Assembly: GCA_030067835.1 (NCBI GenBank)
Contig: CP092441.1
Location: forward strand, 1 to 64,000
DNA: 64,000 nucleotides
DNA from: Chakrabartyella piscis
GTDB lineage: Bacteria; Bacillota; Clostridia; Lachnospirales; Anaerotignaceae
Direction of reading: 5' to 3'
Shown: positions 9,405-17,942 of the stretch, one piece after another
Layout: the number at the start of each line of letters is the position of its first letter
Numbering within the stretch: position 1 is the stretch's first letter
The notes under the pieces: model-generated
Told to the model about the DNA's origin: nothing
The model's input: the letters and a program-made list of their open reading frames with translations, nothing else
Databases searched by the model: none
Program-made: the position numbers and the translations under genes

Positions 9405-10411
9405 TGAAAAAAATAATTGGTTTGTGTGCCATTTGTTCCATGTTGATGGTAACAACGGTGTTTGCACATCCAGAAATTACAGTGACAGTTGACGGGAATC
9501 AGCTTGCTTTTGACCAACCTCCAGTCATTATTGATGATCGAACTTTGGTACCGATGCGTAGTATTTTTGAAGCTTTGAACTGCGAAGTGGTTTGGGATGA
9601 AGCCAGCCAAAGCATCACAAGTATCCATGAAACCGACGTTTTGCTGATGTATATTGGAAAAACAGACTTGTATCGCAATGGTGTGGTCATCTATGAAATG
9701 CCAGTGGAAGCACAAATCATTAATGGTAGAACCTTGGTACCTGTGCGTGCAATTTCCGAAGCACTTGGTGCAGAAGTTTTGTGGAATGGTGAAACTTACG
9801 AGGTGGATATCACATCTGGTGGTAGCACAAGCGAAACCTATTCCAGTGGTGTCTATACCCAAAATGCAACTGATGCAAATGGCTCTGTTATAATCACTGG
9901 TAAAGTGACCTATCCTTCAGGTGAAATGACAGCAGATGAAAAGTCCGCCTATGAAACACAAAGTAAAACACTTTTGGCAGATTTTATGAGCATGTATAGT
10001 GGTGCTGCAACTTCCAGTTCTCCATTTTCTGTGGAATATGCTTTGGATTTGACACGTTGTGATGGTGTGTACACTTCCTTTGTTGTGACAGAATCCGCAA
10101 CCATTGGCAGTGCTTCCATCTCCGATAAATTTGGTGTGGTGTATAACGCAAGTGGCAAAGAATTGGATATTTCTGATGTGGTTAACGATAGTAATTCTGA
10201 AATTGAGGACTTCTTGGTGGCTTCTTTCTTGGCTTTGGCAGAAGAATCTCCAAGTAAATTCAATGATGATGTGGAAGATGATATTGAGGATCATTTGGAG
10301 GATGTGACCTTCTATTTGACCGATAGTGGCATTGGTTTCTTGATGCCAGCAGGCACCATTGCACCAGAAAGCTCTGGAACCATTGGATTTGAAATTACAT
10401 ATAACGTGTAA
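9401..10411 (+). CDS. Secreted copper-amine-oxidase-N domain protein with DUF3298-like C-terminus
   Basis: 336 residues. ATG 9401 follows AAGGAG, with a second Met at 9404. A signal peptide covers about residues 1-21 (hydrophobic, ending VFAHP). Residues about 25-130 form the copper amine oxidase N-terminal fold, with its paired LVPMRSIFEALNCEVVWD and LVPVRAISEALGAEVLWN repeats; in clostridia this domain is a wall or stalk module, not an oxidase. The C-terminal part (about 165-336), ending in a GIGFLMPAGTIAPESSGTIG pattern, resembles DUF3298-type domains. Probably extracellular, role unknown. Confidence 0.8.
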   Translation: MMKKIIGLCAICSMLMVTTVFAHPEITVTVDGNQLAFDQPPVIIDDRTLVPMRSIFEALNCEVVWDEASQSITSIHETDVLLMYIGKTDLYRNGVVIYEMPVEAQIINGRTLVPVRAISEALGAEVLWNGETYEVDITSGGSTSETYSSGVYTQNATDANGSVIITGKVTYPSGEMTADEKSAYETQSKTLLADFMSMYSGAATSSSPFSVEYALDLTRCDGVYTSFVVTESATIGSASISDKFGVVYNASGKELDISDVVNDSNSEIEDFLVASFLALAEESPSKFNDDVEDDIEDHLEDVTFYLTDSGIGFLMPAGTIAPESSGTIGFEITYNV

Positions 10412-10427
10412 TATTGGAGGTGTAGCA

Positions 10428-10652
10428 ATGCAACCAAAATATAAAAAGAAATCTACGTATTTCATTGTAGCAGGAATGTTTGTGTTGATTGGAATTGTGG
10501 GTGCTGTCATGGTGGAAATGCGTGGTTTGCCAAAAAGTGCAATGCTCATTATTTTGCTGGCTACCTTTGGCAGTGCTGGAAAACAGTTGGTTTGGTATTA
10601 CATGAATCGTGATTGTTTTTTGGAAGATGATGATAATAGCCATCAATTGTGA
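10428..10652 (+). CDS. Small membrane protein
   Basis: 74 residues from ATG 10428, preceded by GGAGGTG. A basic start (MQPKYKKKS) leads into one clear hydrophobic helix (about 11-29) and a second weaker one (36-53), then an acidic tail DCFLEDDD. It follows the copper-amine-oxidase-N gene by 16 nt and is probably in the same transcript. No family recognised. Confidence 0.65.
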   Translation: MQPKYKKKSTYFIVAGMFVLIGIVGAVMVEMRGLPKSAMLIILLATFGSAGKQLVWYYMNRDCFLEDDDNSHQL

Positions 10653-10680
10653 AATTTGAAGTGGAATTGTGGGTGATGAG

Positions 10681-11163
10681 ATGGAGTTGCCAAAACGAAA
10701 GCAATTGCGATTAAAGGAATATGATTATAGTAGTAATGGTGGGTATTTTATTACCATTTGTACCCACGCCCATAAATGCCTATTTGGCAATGTAGGGGCA
10801 GATTCCATATCTGCCCGTATGATAGATGAAATATTTCATAAAACAATAAATGAGTATCAAAATATTTTCTGTGATAAATACGTGATTATGCCAAATCATT
10901 TTCACGCAATCATTGTGATTTCACGGGTGGATATGGAATCCACCCCTACAATATCGCAGATCATACAATCATTCAAAAGGAATACAACAATTGAATATAT
11001 CAAACTGGTGAAATGTGGTGTTTTGCCACCATTTGATGGTCATATCTGGCAACGTTCCTTTTACGACCACGTCATTCGTAACCAAAAATCCTATGAAGAA
11101 ATTTGGCAATACATCGACACCAATCCACTCAAATGGGAATTGGATAGATATTATGTAGAATAA
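10681..11163 (+). CDS. RAYT: REP-associated IS200-like (Y1) transposase carrying two REP elements in frame
   Basis: 160 residues. The start at ATG 10681 is chosen because MELPKRKQLRL also begins the second RAYT at 56,022. The HUH nuclease motif MPNHFH is at residues 70-75 and the likely nucleophile is Tyr144 in WQYIDTNPLKW. RAYTs are single-domain HUH enzymes thought to mobilise REP or REPIN palindromes without carrying IS ends. Here a forward palindrome (10791-10819) encodes VGADSISAR (residues 38-46) and a reverse one (10923-10950) encodes RVDMESTPT (82-90). They lie on either side of HUH and both preserve the frame. Without them the protein would be about 142 residues. Upstream spacing suggests no strong ribosome site (GTGATGAG). 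Confidence 0.88.
   Translation: MELPKRKQLRLKEYDYSSNGGYFITICTHAHKCLFGNVGADSISARMIDEIFHKTINEYQNIFCDKYVIMPNHFHAIIVISRVDMESTPTISQIIQSFKRNTTIEYIKLVKCGVLPPFDGHIWQRSFYDHVIRNQKSYEEIWQYIDTNPLKWELDRYYVE
10791..10819 (+). repeat. Forward REP-like palindrome inside RAYT gene
   Basis: TGTAGGGG, stem GGGCAGAT/ATCTGCCC, then CCCGTA. It is read in frame as GTA GGG..., the phase that avoids the TAG within TGTAG. It lies 5' of the HUH codons. Confidence 0.9.
10923..10950 (-). repeat. Reverse REP-like palindrome inside RAYT gene
   Basis: ACGGGTGG, stem GGTGGAT/ATCCACC around the ATATGGAAT-type centre, ending CCCCTACA. In opposite orientation to the element at 10791-10819 and 103 nt from it, so the pair forms a REPIN-like arrangement around the HUH codons. 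Confidence 0.9.
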
Positions 11164-11302
11164 TAAAAATAGATTTATACCACTGCAAGCTGTCATTCCA
11201 AATGCAATGGGGAATCTTGACGTTAAAACAACAGTGGATTTTATTATCCATCTACCAAAGAAATTCACAAACTGTAGGACTAGATTCTATATCTGCCCGT
11301 AA
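11164..11302 (+). repeat. Second-family repeat and decayed REP-like element
   Basis: 11181-11222 holds a copy of the dispersed GCTGTCATTCC...GGGAATCTTG repeat. 11273-11301 is a degenerate forward palindrome (TGTAGGAC ... ATATCTGCCCGTA). The right half matches the element in the neighbouring RAYT gene. Confidence 0.6.
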
Positions 11303-11320
11303 TCAAAAGGAGGAACTACC

Positions 11321-11677
11321 ATGTCTACTTTATTTGTGCAATATCCAAAATGCACCACCTGTCAAAAAGCAAAGAAATTCCTAGATACCAATGGTGTGGA
11401 TTACATGAGTCGTCATATTGCAGAAGAAAATCCCACAAAAGATGAACTTATGTTGTGGCATGGAAAAAGTGGTTTGCCATTAAAAAAATTTTTCAACACC
11501 AGTGGTTTGGTGTATAAAGAAATGCAACTCAAGGACAAACTTGCCACAATGAGCGAAGATGCACAATTTGAATTGTTGGCAACCAATGGTATGCTTGTGA
11601 AACGCCCAATTGTTGTGGGTGATGATTTTGTTATGGTTGGATTTAAGGAAGCAGATTGGACAGAACGCTTGATTTGA
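11321..11677 (+). CDS. ArsC/Spx family thioredoxin-fold protein
   Basis: 118 residues after AGGAGG. The CTTC pair at residues 11-14 matches the CxxC redox switch of Spx and the ArsC catalytic region. VKRPIVV further on carries the conserved Arg-Pro of the fold. Members are either arsenate reductase-like enzymes or RNA-polymerase-binding Spx regulators. The sequence alone does not decide, and there is no ars operon nearby. YffB/Spx-like is the safer label. Confidence 0.8.
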   Translation: MSTLFVQYPKCTTCQKAKKFLDTNGVDYMSRHIAEENPTKDELMLWHGKSGLPLKKFFNTSGLVYKEMQLKDKLATMSEDAQFELLATNGMLVKRPIVVGDDFVMVGFKEADWTERLI

Positions 11678-11945
11678 GGTGGTAAAAAAGGGTGGATTAG
11701 AATTGTAAAACTCAAGACCTTAAGAACTTTTTCCTATCGAGAAAAGTTCCCCAACCCCTTCAAAAACACTCTTTTAAAGATATTTAAGACCTTAAGGCTT
11801 TGCCTTAACAACCACCATACTTTGAAAAGGCTGGACCTAAACTTTATTTAAAGGCATTTTGTACAAATGCAAGTTTTGAAAAATAGGTATTTTGACAGTC
11901 TGAAGGGTGGCTATGGAATCCACCCTACATTTTTATTTGATTCAT
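11678..11945. repeat. Intergenic region with decayed repeats, IS end remnant and REP element
   Basis: No gene seen. It contains a decayed copy of the AAGACCTTAAG/CCCCAACCCCTTC repeat (11700-11850), the 12-bp string TTTGACAGTCTG (11891-11902) identical to the right inverted repeat of the IS1182-like element, and directly after it a reverse REP-like palindrome (11904-11929). Confidence 0.6.
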
Positions 11946-12701
11946 TTACTGACCATAGGTTTCTTCCATATCCAAAACCAAATCATAACCATCCCATACA
12001 TATGTATCTATAACACCATCGCTGGCAGAATTTTGACCAAAACTGATTACAGTACCATCTTCTTTTGCTTCAATTGAAGAGGAAATGATTTCTTCTGCAT
12101 TGGCTTTTTGGAAGGTTTGCAATTCTGGCACATACACATACAAATCATAGCTACAATTCTTGGTACCGCTACCCATTTGCACTTGCAAATCCACAAATCC
12201 ATCGAAATTCAAATCTGGATATCCCACAAGTCCATTTTCCTTAGGGTAACACTCTGCATCCAATGTAAACACATCTTCTCCATCACTTTTTGCAATCACC
12301 AAATCATAGACCACACCTGAAACCTGAGTGCCTTCCAACACAAATGCAATACCATCTGGTTGTGCAAATGTGGTTACAATAGATGTAATGTCATCATAAT
12401 TTGTGCAGATGATGGAATTTGCAACTACATCTGGCAATGGGTTAAATTCCTGTTCTTTGCATTGATATCTTGGCTCTGCTGTGACTACAAGTTCTTTTTC
12501 TGGTGGCTCCATAACCAAGATGCTTTCTGCTGTTTCTTCTGTTACATCTTCTGCTGTTTCTTCTGTTACAGCTTCTGTTACTACTTCTGCTACTACTTCT
12601 GTTACTGTGTCTGTTGATGTTTCTATTTCAGCTGTTTCTTTTTGACAAGCAGTTGTGGCAAACACAACACACGCCAATAACAATAAAATATGTTTTTTCA
12701 T
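11946..12701 (-). CDS. Secreted lipoprotein with Thr/Glu-rich linker and EF-hand-like calcium loop
   Basis: 251 residues. The lipoprotein signal (lysines, hydrophobic core, TTAC lipobox with Cys19) is followed by a low-complexity segment of VTE/EET repeats (about residues 25-62). The globular part includes DLNFDGFVDLQV, matching the DxNxDGxxD calcium-binding loop seen in EF-hand and FG-GAP type modules. Such proteins are surface-anchored. No specific function can be assigned. AGGAGAT precedes the start on the minus strand. Confidence 0.75.
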   Translation of the reverse strand: MKKHILLLLACVVFATTACQKETAEIETSTDTVTEVVAEVVTEAVTEETAEDVTEETAESILVMEPPEKELVVTAEPRYQCKEQEFNPLPDVVANSIICTNYDDITSIVTTFAQPDGIAFVLEGTQVSGVVYDLVIAKSDGEDVFTLDAECYPKENGLVGYPDLNFDGFVDLQVQMGSGTKNCSYDLYVYVPELQTFQKANAEEIISSSIEAKEDGTVISFGQNSASDGVIDTYVWDGYDLVLDMEETYGQ

Positions 12702-12754
12702 ATGGTATCTCCTTTGTAAAATATGGATTGTGGTACAGCAGTTGTGTTTATCCT

Positions 12755-13999
12755 TTATTGATTTGACCCTTGCATAATTTCGATAATGGTTTCATCCATT
12801 GGTGCCATACCTTTTGCAGAAATGATACCCAAATTTTTGGTGGTTTCTTCCACGTTTTGACCTAAGATACCAAAGGAATTTGGCATTGCAATCCCTTGCA
12901 TGGCTATGTTTGCAGATAAAATTGCAGTGTATACGCCAGTAGAGGCTTTCAGTGCACATCCAATGCTACCACCATCACAAATCATACCCGTCAAATTGGC
13001 AGCCATATGATCCATTGCAGCAGAAACCGCTTTTGCATCTCCACCCATCAAATACACAATACCGCCAGCAGCGCCGCTACCACCACCCAAAACGCAACCA
13101 CAAAGAGCAGACAAACGTCCTGTGTAATGCTTGCTATAAATGGTGATCATACCGCTCAGTGCCAATGCTCGCAACAAAGCTTCTTCTGTGGCTTTCACAT
13201 GTTTTGCATATGCCACAACAGGCAATGAACACAAAATTCCATGGGAACCACTGCCCACAATGCTCATAGCAGGATATGGCAACCCAGCCAAACGTGCATC
13301 CATAGCAGAGCATGTCAATTTTTGTGCCTGTGCCAAAACACCCTCACCCATAAACATCATATCCATAACGCCCAATCCCAAACCAGTGCCAACAGCACCT
13401 TTTTCTGACAAAAAGACATTCATTTCAATCATATCACGTAAAAATAGGATTTCTTCCAAGTCCACATTTTTTGCATAGTCCACCAAATCTGCAATGGTGA
13501 TGGCATCAAAATTTAAGTCTGCCACTTCTGCTTCTTCTGTCAATTCCTTTTGGAACAACACTTCTCCATCTTTTGCCAAGTATACAAAATTGCCATGTGT
13601 TTGTGCAATGTGTGCTTCTGCAACACCCAAATCTGTTGTGATTTTTGCAGCAATCCAAATGAAATCCTTATCCCCATCTACAGTGGATTCCACAGCAATT
13701 TCCTTTGCTACAGCAATATCACCATCGGTAATGTCACGCAAGCATTCTAAGCCCAATTCCCATTTGCCACCCACAGCACCCAAAGCAGCAGCCAAAGCAG
13801 TTCCAATTTCATTGGTTGCTGGTATGCCACAGGAAAAACCATTTTTGTAGACACCACCATTGGTACAGACAGAAATGTGTTGGATTTTGCCACCAATGAG
13901 AACATAAGCACGTGATGTACACAATGCAACAGCACCCACTTCTGTGACACCAAGAGCTGGCTTGCATTCTTGTTGTAATTTCATTGTATATGGATTCAT
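12755..13999 (-). CDS. L-cysteine desulfidase family protein (UPF0597/CyuA-like)
   Basis: 414 residues. Family-typical glycine and cysteine rich segments include VCTNGGVYKNG, IVGSGSHGILCSLPV, ALCGCVLGGGSGAAGGIVYL, NLTGMICDGGSIGCALK and MPNSFGILGQNVEETTKNLG. The family includes the archaeal and E. coli CyuA-type [4Fe-4S] enzymes that cleave L-cysteine to pyruvate, ammonia and sulfide, and is related to serine dehydratase alpha chains. The conserved cysteines fit a cluster. It is a single gene with AAAGGAGACTG upstream and a TATACT -10 candidate near 14,045, so it may have its own promoter. Confidence 0.85.
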   Translation of the reverse strand: MNPYTMKLQQECKPALGVTEVGAVALCTSRAYVLIGGKIQHISVCTNGGVYKNGFSCGIPATNEIGTALAAALGAVGGKWELGLECLRDITDGDIAVAKEIAVESTVDGDKDFIWIAAKITTDLGVAEAHIAQTHGNFVYLAKDGEVLFQKELTEEAEVADLNFDAITIADLVDYAKNVDLEEILFLRDMIEMNVFLSEKGAVGTGLGLGVMDMMFMGEGVLAQAQKLTCSAMDARLAGLPYPAMSIVGSGSHGILCSLPVVAYAKHVKATEEALLRALALSGMITIYSKHYTGRLSALCGCVLGGGSGAAGGIVYLMGGDAKAVSAAMDHMAANLTGMICDGGSIGCALKASTGVYTAILSANIAMQGIAMPNSFGILGQNVEETTKNLGIISAKGMAPMDETIIEIMQGSNQ

Positions 14000-14393
14000 A
14001 ATCAGTCTCCTTTGGTCAAATTTATAGGTTGTTTTTTATTTATAGTATACTGGATAATCCTAGGTTTTTCCAGATAATTTTGTGATTTTACAGTGATTTT
14101 TTCTGTGTTATTATGGGTGTTTGTGGTATATCAATATGGTGTAAGCAACCTATGCTTGAATTGCAAGAAAAATACAAAACCAATGTCATTCACGGTAGGG
14201 TTTGCCCACAAAATAACAAAGAATCTTTCCTTTGGTTTCTATTACACACCCCATTCATGAATACATCATGAAAAATACTTGTTTTCCCTTGCAACTTCCC
14301 ACAGAACCATGTAAAATAGAATGATAACATGATATACTTGTCTATATTGTATAGACCATTTACATATAAAATTCCTAGAAAGGAGACTTGTTT
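14000..14393. promoter_or_regulatory. Divergent promoter region
   Basis: 394 bp between divergent genes with no coding signal. The minus-strand TATACTATA near 14,043-14,051 is a plausible -10 for the desulfidase gene. AAGGAG (14,380-14,385) serves the PEGA gene. A short palindrome, GTCTATATTGTATAGAC (14,340-14,356), could be an operator but nothing supports a specific regulator. No REP element found here. Confidence 0.45.
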
Positions 14394-15851
14394 ATGAGTG
14401 ACTATCATTTTGAGAAAAAAGATCCAGATTTCGATATGACCATACGTTTGGATACCATCAACGAACAAGTCAAACAACACGAATTATCAGAGGATGATTT
14501 GGGCGATAAAAACGCCTATTTGGATATATTTGAATCAGAACATTTTGGCGAAGAAACCACACCATTGCCACCAGATCAACCAACAGCATACGATGCTTTG
14601 AAAAATCGACCACACCAAAAATCAAAAAATTACTGGAATAATCCCAAGTTTTATGGAATTTTGGCATTGGTTTGTGTCATTTTGGCAATTATGGGCTTTG
14701 CATTTGCCAGAAATGTATTGTCCACCACAGAAGAAGTGCCTGAAGTTGCAGAAGAAGTCATTTTGACCACTGCTGCTTATTTGGTGGAGGATTCTATGGG
14801 TTCTGGTGAATATTCTGTTCGCAACACAACAGATTCCACCACAACCACCATCATCATCAACAAAGATACCCAAGCCACAGATGCAAAGGGCGATACCCTT
14901 TCCACCAATTCCATGAAAATGGGTGATTTGGTTTGGTTGACCTTAGACGAAACCCAAACAGCAACTGAAGTTTCCTATGAAAATATCACACAAGTCCAAG
15001 AAACCAATATCCAAGTCAGCGATACTCTTTTGGATGGTGACAATGGCTTGCACACCTACAGCAGTGATGCCATTTTCCAATTCAAAGGCAAAGAAAAAGC
15101 ACCTACAGATTTGGAACCTTCTGATGTAGTTGTACTCTACTCCATTGATGATGTGGTTTGGTCTGTTGAAATTTTGGAATATCATGGATTTTTATCTCTA
15201 TCCAACGTGGATAGCATTGTAAATGGAGTCATTGAAATCAATGGTGGTGCACCCATTTCCATTGATACCATTGATCGTTTTGTGTTGCCTGCTGGTGAGC
15301 ATACCATCTCCATTTCTGGTGACACAGTGGAAACCTCAACTGACACCATTCATATTGTGGCAGACCAAGAATATTTCTATGATTTGGCAAATGCCCAAAC
15401 CAAAATGGGCGTTGTACTCATCCAAAGCAATGTGGATAACCCAAGGGTTTATATTGATGGTAGCCTCATCAACAATTCAGAAACCATTGTATTGCCCTAT
15501 GACACATATGACTTGGTGGTTCTGAAAAATGGATATGAAGAATGGAATTCCACCATCAAAGTGACCAATACCACCATGACCGTTGGTGTGGAAATGATCC
15601 AGATGGCTTCCGATATTGGTGTATTGTCTCTAACTGCAAACGTAGATGGAGATGTGTATATAGAAGGTTCTTTGATTGGAGAAACACCACTTGATATTTC
15701 ATTACCCTATGGTTCCTATCATGTGGAAGTGAAAAAAACAGGTTATGATCCCTTTATCACCAAAATTTATATCAATACCAATATGATTTCTTTGAGCGCT
15801 GACTTGCATGAAATCATAGATGAAGAAGAAATTGAAGAAGAAGATGAGTAA
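14394..15851 (+). CDS. Membrane-anchored PEGA-domain surface protein
   Basis: 485 residues from ATG 14394. A cytoplasmic acidic region of about 85 residues leads to one transmembrane helix (about 87-104) and a large outside part. This ends in two PEGA repeats (about 335-400 and 407-475), seen as VYIDGSLINNSETIVLPY and VYIEGSLIGETPLDISLPYG. The PEGA fold is found on bacterial surface proteins and S-layer or sensor proteins. The tail is a run of Glu and Asp. The function is not known. The TTG reading at 14388 adds two residues only and is disfavoured. Confidence 0.8.
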   Translation: MSDYHFEKKDPDFDMTIRLDTINEQVKQHELSEDDLGDKNAYLDIFESEHFGEETTPLPPDQPTAYDALKNRPHQKSKNYWNNPKFYGILALVCVILAIMGFAFARNVLSTTEEVPEVAEEVILTTAAYLVEDSMGSGEYSVRNTTDSTTTTIIINKDTQATDAKGDTLSTNSMKMGDLVWLTLDETQTATEVSYENITQVQETNIQVSDTLLDGDNGLHTYSSDAIFQFKGKEKAPTDLEPSDVVVLYSIDDVVWSVEILEYHGFLSLSNVDSIVNGVIEINGGAPISIDTIDRFVLPAGEHTISISGDTVETSTDTIHIVADQEYFYDLANAQTKMGVVLIQSNVDNPRVYIDGSLINNSETIVLPYDTYDLVVLKNGYEEWNSTIKVTNTTMTVGVEMIQMASDIGVLSLTANVDGDVYIEGSLIGETPLDISLPYGSYHVEVKKTGYDPFITKIYINTNMISLSADLHEIIDEEEIEEEDE

Positions 15852-16121
15852 AATCAGTGAGCAGTGAGCAGTGGTCAGATAAAGCCATATGGTTTTGGGC
15901 GGAACAACACAGGGGTTGTTCCCTACAGTGTCTCCCATAATTGTAGCAACACAGTTTTGTCATTCTGAGGAATGTTTTGCAGCGACGAAGAATCTTTGGT
16001 TTTCACTATCCACTATTCATTCTTCACTAGCAAACTTACAACAGCAATACGTGGATATTCCACAAATCATATACTTTGTAACAACAATATCACTATAAAT
16101 GAAATTGAGGAGGTTTTTCAC
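15852..16121. repeat. Intergenic region rich in dispersed repeats
   Basis: Holds a short GAGCAGTGAGCAGTG repeat (15858-15875), a reverse REP-like palindrome 15897-15927 (stem GGAACAAC/GTTGTTCC), and a copy of the second dispersed family (15958-16030) with TGTCATTCTGAGGAATG, GACGAAGAATCTTTGG and CACTATTCATTCTTCAC. An open frame runs through it into the mutase but has no ribosome site. Confidence 0.65.
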
Positions 16122-17852
16122 ATGGAACACATGGAACGTTACAATCAATGGTTAGCCGATCCTTCCATTGACGCAGAAACAAAAGCCGAACTACAAAGCA
16201 TTGCAGCAGACGAAAAGGAAATCAAAGAACGCTTCTACCAAGAACTTGATTTTGGTACAGGAGGTTTGCGTGGTATCATTGGCAATGGTAGCAATCGTTT
16301 GAATACATACACCGTAGGCAAAGCAACCCAAGGTTTGGCAAACTACATCAACAAAGAAGGCACTGGTGCAAAGGGCGTTGCAATCGCTTATGACTCCAGA
16401 AATATGTCACCTGAATTTTCAGAAATCGCTGGTTTGGTTTTGGCAGCAAATGGCATTCCAGCTTACGTATATCCATCTTTGCGTCCTACTCCAATGCTTT
16501 CCTTTGCAGTACGTCATTTGGGATGCACAGCTGGTATCGTCATCACAGCAAGCCACAACCCACCAGAATACAATGGCTACAAAGTATACTGGGAAGATGG
16601 TGCCCAAGTAGTTGCTCCACGTGACACAGGTATCATTGATGAAGTAAACGCTGTTTCCGATTATGGTCAAATCAAACGCATGGATTTGGATGCTGCAATT
16701 GCAGAAAAACTCTATGTGGTTTTGGATGAAAGCGTTGACGAAGCCTTCTATGAAAACGTTTTGGCACAACGTGTGTATCCAGAATTGGCAGAAAAAATGG
16801 GTGATGATTTTGGTATCGTTTACACACCAATCCATGGCTCTGGTAACATTCCAGTGCGTGAATGTTTGGAAAAAGCTGGTTACAAAAACGTTTCCATTGT
16901 TGCTGAACAAGAATTGCCTGATGGCAACTTCACAACAGTAGGATATCCAAATCCAGAAGATCCAAAAGTGTTCGCTTTGGCTCAGGAATTGGCAGAAAAA
17001 GTTGGCGCTGATGTGATTGTGGGCACTGACCCTGATTGTGACCGTGTAGGTGCAATGGTGAAAAATGACAAAGGTGAATATGTTGTTTTGACTGGTAATA
17101 TGGTGGGTGCTTTGCTGACAGATTATATCATTTCTGGCAAAGTTGCAAAGGGTACAATGTCTGCAAATGGCGCTGTCATCTCCACAATTGTAAGTACAGA
17201 ATTGACCACTGCTATTTGTGCAAAATATGGCGTAGAAAAAATGGATGTTTTGACTGGCTTCAAATTCATTGGCGAAAAGATCAAAGGTTTCTTGGAAACA
17301 GGTTCCCATGAATATCTCTTTGGTTTTGAAGAAAGCTATGGTTGCTTGGCTGGTACATACGCTAGGGATAAAGATGCTGTTGTGGCAACACTTCTCATTT
17401 GTGAAATGGCTGCATACTACAAAGAAAAAAGCATGACTTTGTATGATGGTTTGCAAGCACTCTATGCAGAACACGGTTTCTTCTGTGAAGGCGTAAAATC
17501 CATCACTTTGTTGGGTCTTGATGGCGTTGAAAAAATCAAACGCATCATGGCATCTCTTAGAGATAACACACCAGCAACATTTGGTGGCAAAGACGTTGTA
17601 GAAGCTCGTGATTACAAAAACCAAGTGTTCCAAAACTTGCAAACAGGCGCTGCTTTGGACAATACATTGCCAAAATCCGATGTTTTGTACTATACTTTGA
17701 CAGACGATACATGGATTTGTGTGCGTCCTTCTGGTACAGAACCAAAACTGAAATTCTATATTGGTGTCAAAGGCGAAACTATGGCAGATGCAAATGCTAA
17801 AATTGCTGCTGTAGAAGCTGATTTGGATGAAAAAATCGCTGCTATTGACTAA
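16122..17852 (+). CDS. Phosphoglucomutase/phosphomannomutase (alpha-D-phosphohexomutase)
   Basis: 576 residues from ATG 16122 after GAGGAGG. Four-domain phosphohexomutase signature: TASHNPPEYNGYKVYW with the phospho-serine near residue 143, DPDCDRVG metal loop near 302, GFEESYGC sugar-binding loop, and RPSGTEPKLKFY phosphate-binding loop near 534. It interconverts glucose-1- and glucose-6-phosphate and probably mannose phosphates, feeding glycan and glycogen synthesis. A long open frame on the opposite strand (16,419-17,879) is a coding shadow. Confidence 0.93.
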   Translation: MEHMERYNQWLADPSIDAETKAELQSIAADEKEIKERFYQELDFGTGGLRGIIGNGSNRLNTYTVGKATQGLANYINKEGTGAKGVAIAYDSRNMSPEFSEIAGLVLAANGIPAYVYPSLRPTPMLSFAVRHLGCTAGIVITASHNPPEYNGYKVYWEDGAQVVAPRDTGIIDEVNAVSDYGQIKRMDLDAAIAEKLYVVLDESVDEAFYENVLAQRVYPELAEKMGDDFGIVYTPIHGSGNIPVRECLEKAGYKNVSIVAEQELPDGNFTTVGYPNPEDPKVFALAQELAEKVGADVIVGTDPDCDRVGAMVKNDKGEYVVLTGNMVGALLTDYIISGKVAKGTMSANGAVISTIVSTELTTAICAKYGVEKMDVLTGFKFIGEKIKGFLETGSHEYLFGFEESYGCLAGTYARDKDAVVATLLICEMAAYYKEKSMTLYDGLQALYAEHGFFCEGVKSITLLGLDGVEKIKRIMASLRDNTPATFGGKDVVEARDYKNQVFQNLQTGAALDNTLPKSDVLYYTLTDDTWICVRPSGTEPKLKFYIGVKGETMADANAKIAAVEADLDEKIAAID

Positions 17853-17869
17853 AATTGCGTAAAAGCAAC

Positions 17870-17895
17870 GTAGGGTCATGGTTTCCTTGACCGTA
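17870..17895 (+). repeat. REP-like palindrome after the mutase gene
   Basis: GTAGGGTCA, loop TGGTTTCCT, TGACCGTAA: a short-stem member of the family, 17 nt after the mutase stop. Confidence 0.65.
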
Positions 17896-17919
17896 ATTCA
17901 AATATAAATTACATAAAAG

Positions 17920-17942
17920 AAAAGAGCCTAAAAGGCTCTTTT
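17920..17942 (+). terminator. Terminator hairpin; also left copy of the IS target duplication
   Basis: AAAAGAGCC and GGCTCTTTT flank a TAAAA-type loop, giving a strong 9-bp stem ending in T. The identical 23 bp recurs at 19427-19449 on the other side of the IS, so this terminator was the insertion target. Confidence 0.85.

Noticed and set aside
12360..12617. Cys/Phe-rich small ORF opposite the lipoprotein gene
   Set aside because: It is the complement of the Thr/Glu-rich linker codons; the apparent cysteine repeat is a coding shadow.
14190..14480. 96-codon minus-strand ORF in the divergent promoter region
   Set aside because: No ribosome site; it overlaps the start of the PEGA gene, and its hydrophobic reading has no recognisable pattern.
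15972..16121. N-terminal extension of the mutase
   Set aside because: The added stretch is translated dispersed repeat (FCSDEESLVFTIHYSFFT); the ATG at 16122 has GAGGAGG and begins the conserved protein.
16419..17879. 486-codon open frame opposite the phosphoglucomutase gene
   Set aside because: Antisense to a well-identified enzyme, Cys/Phe/Ile/His-rich composition typical of a shadow frame, no ribosome site, and no family resemblance.
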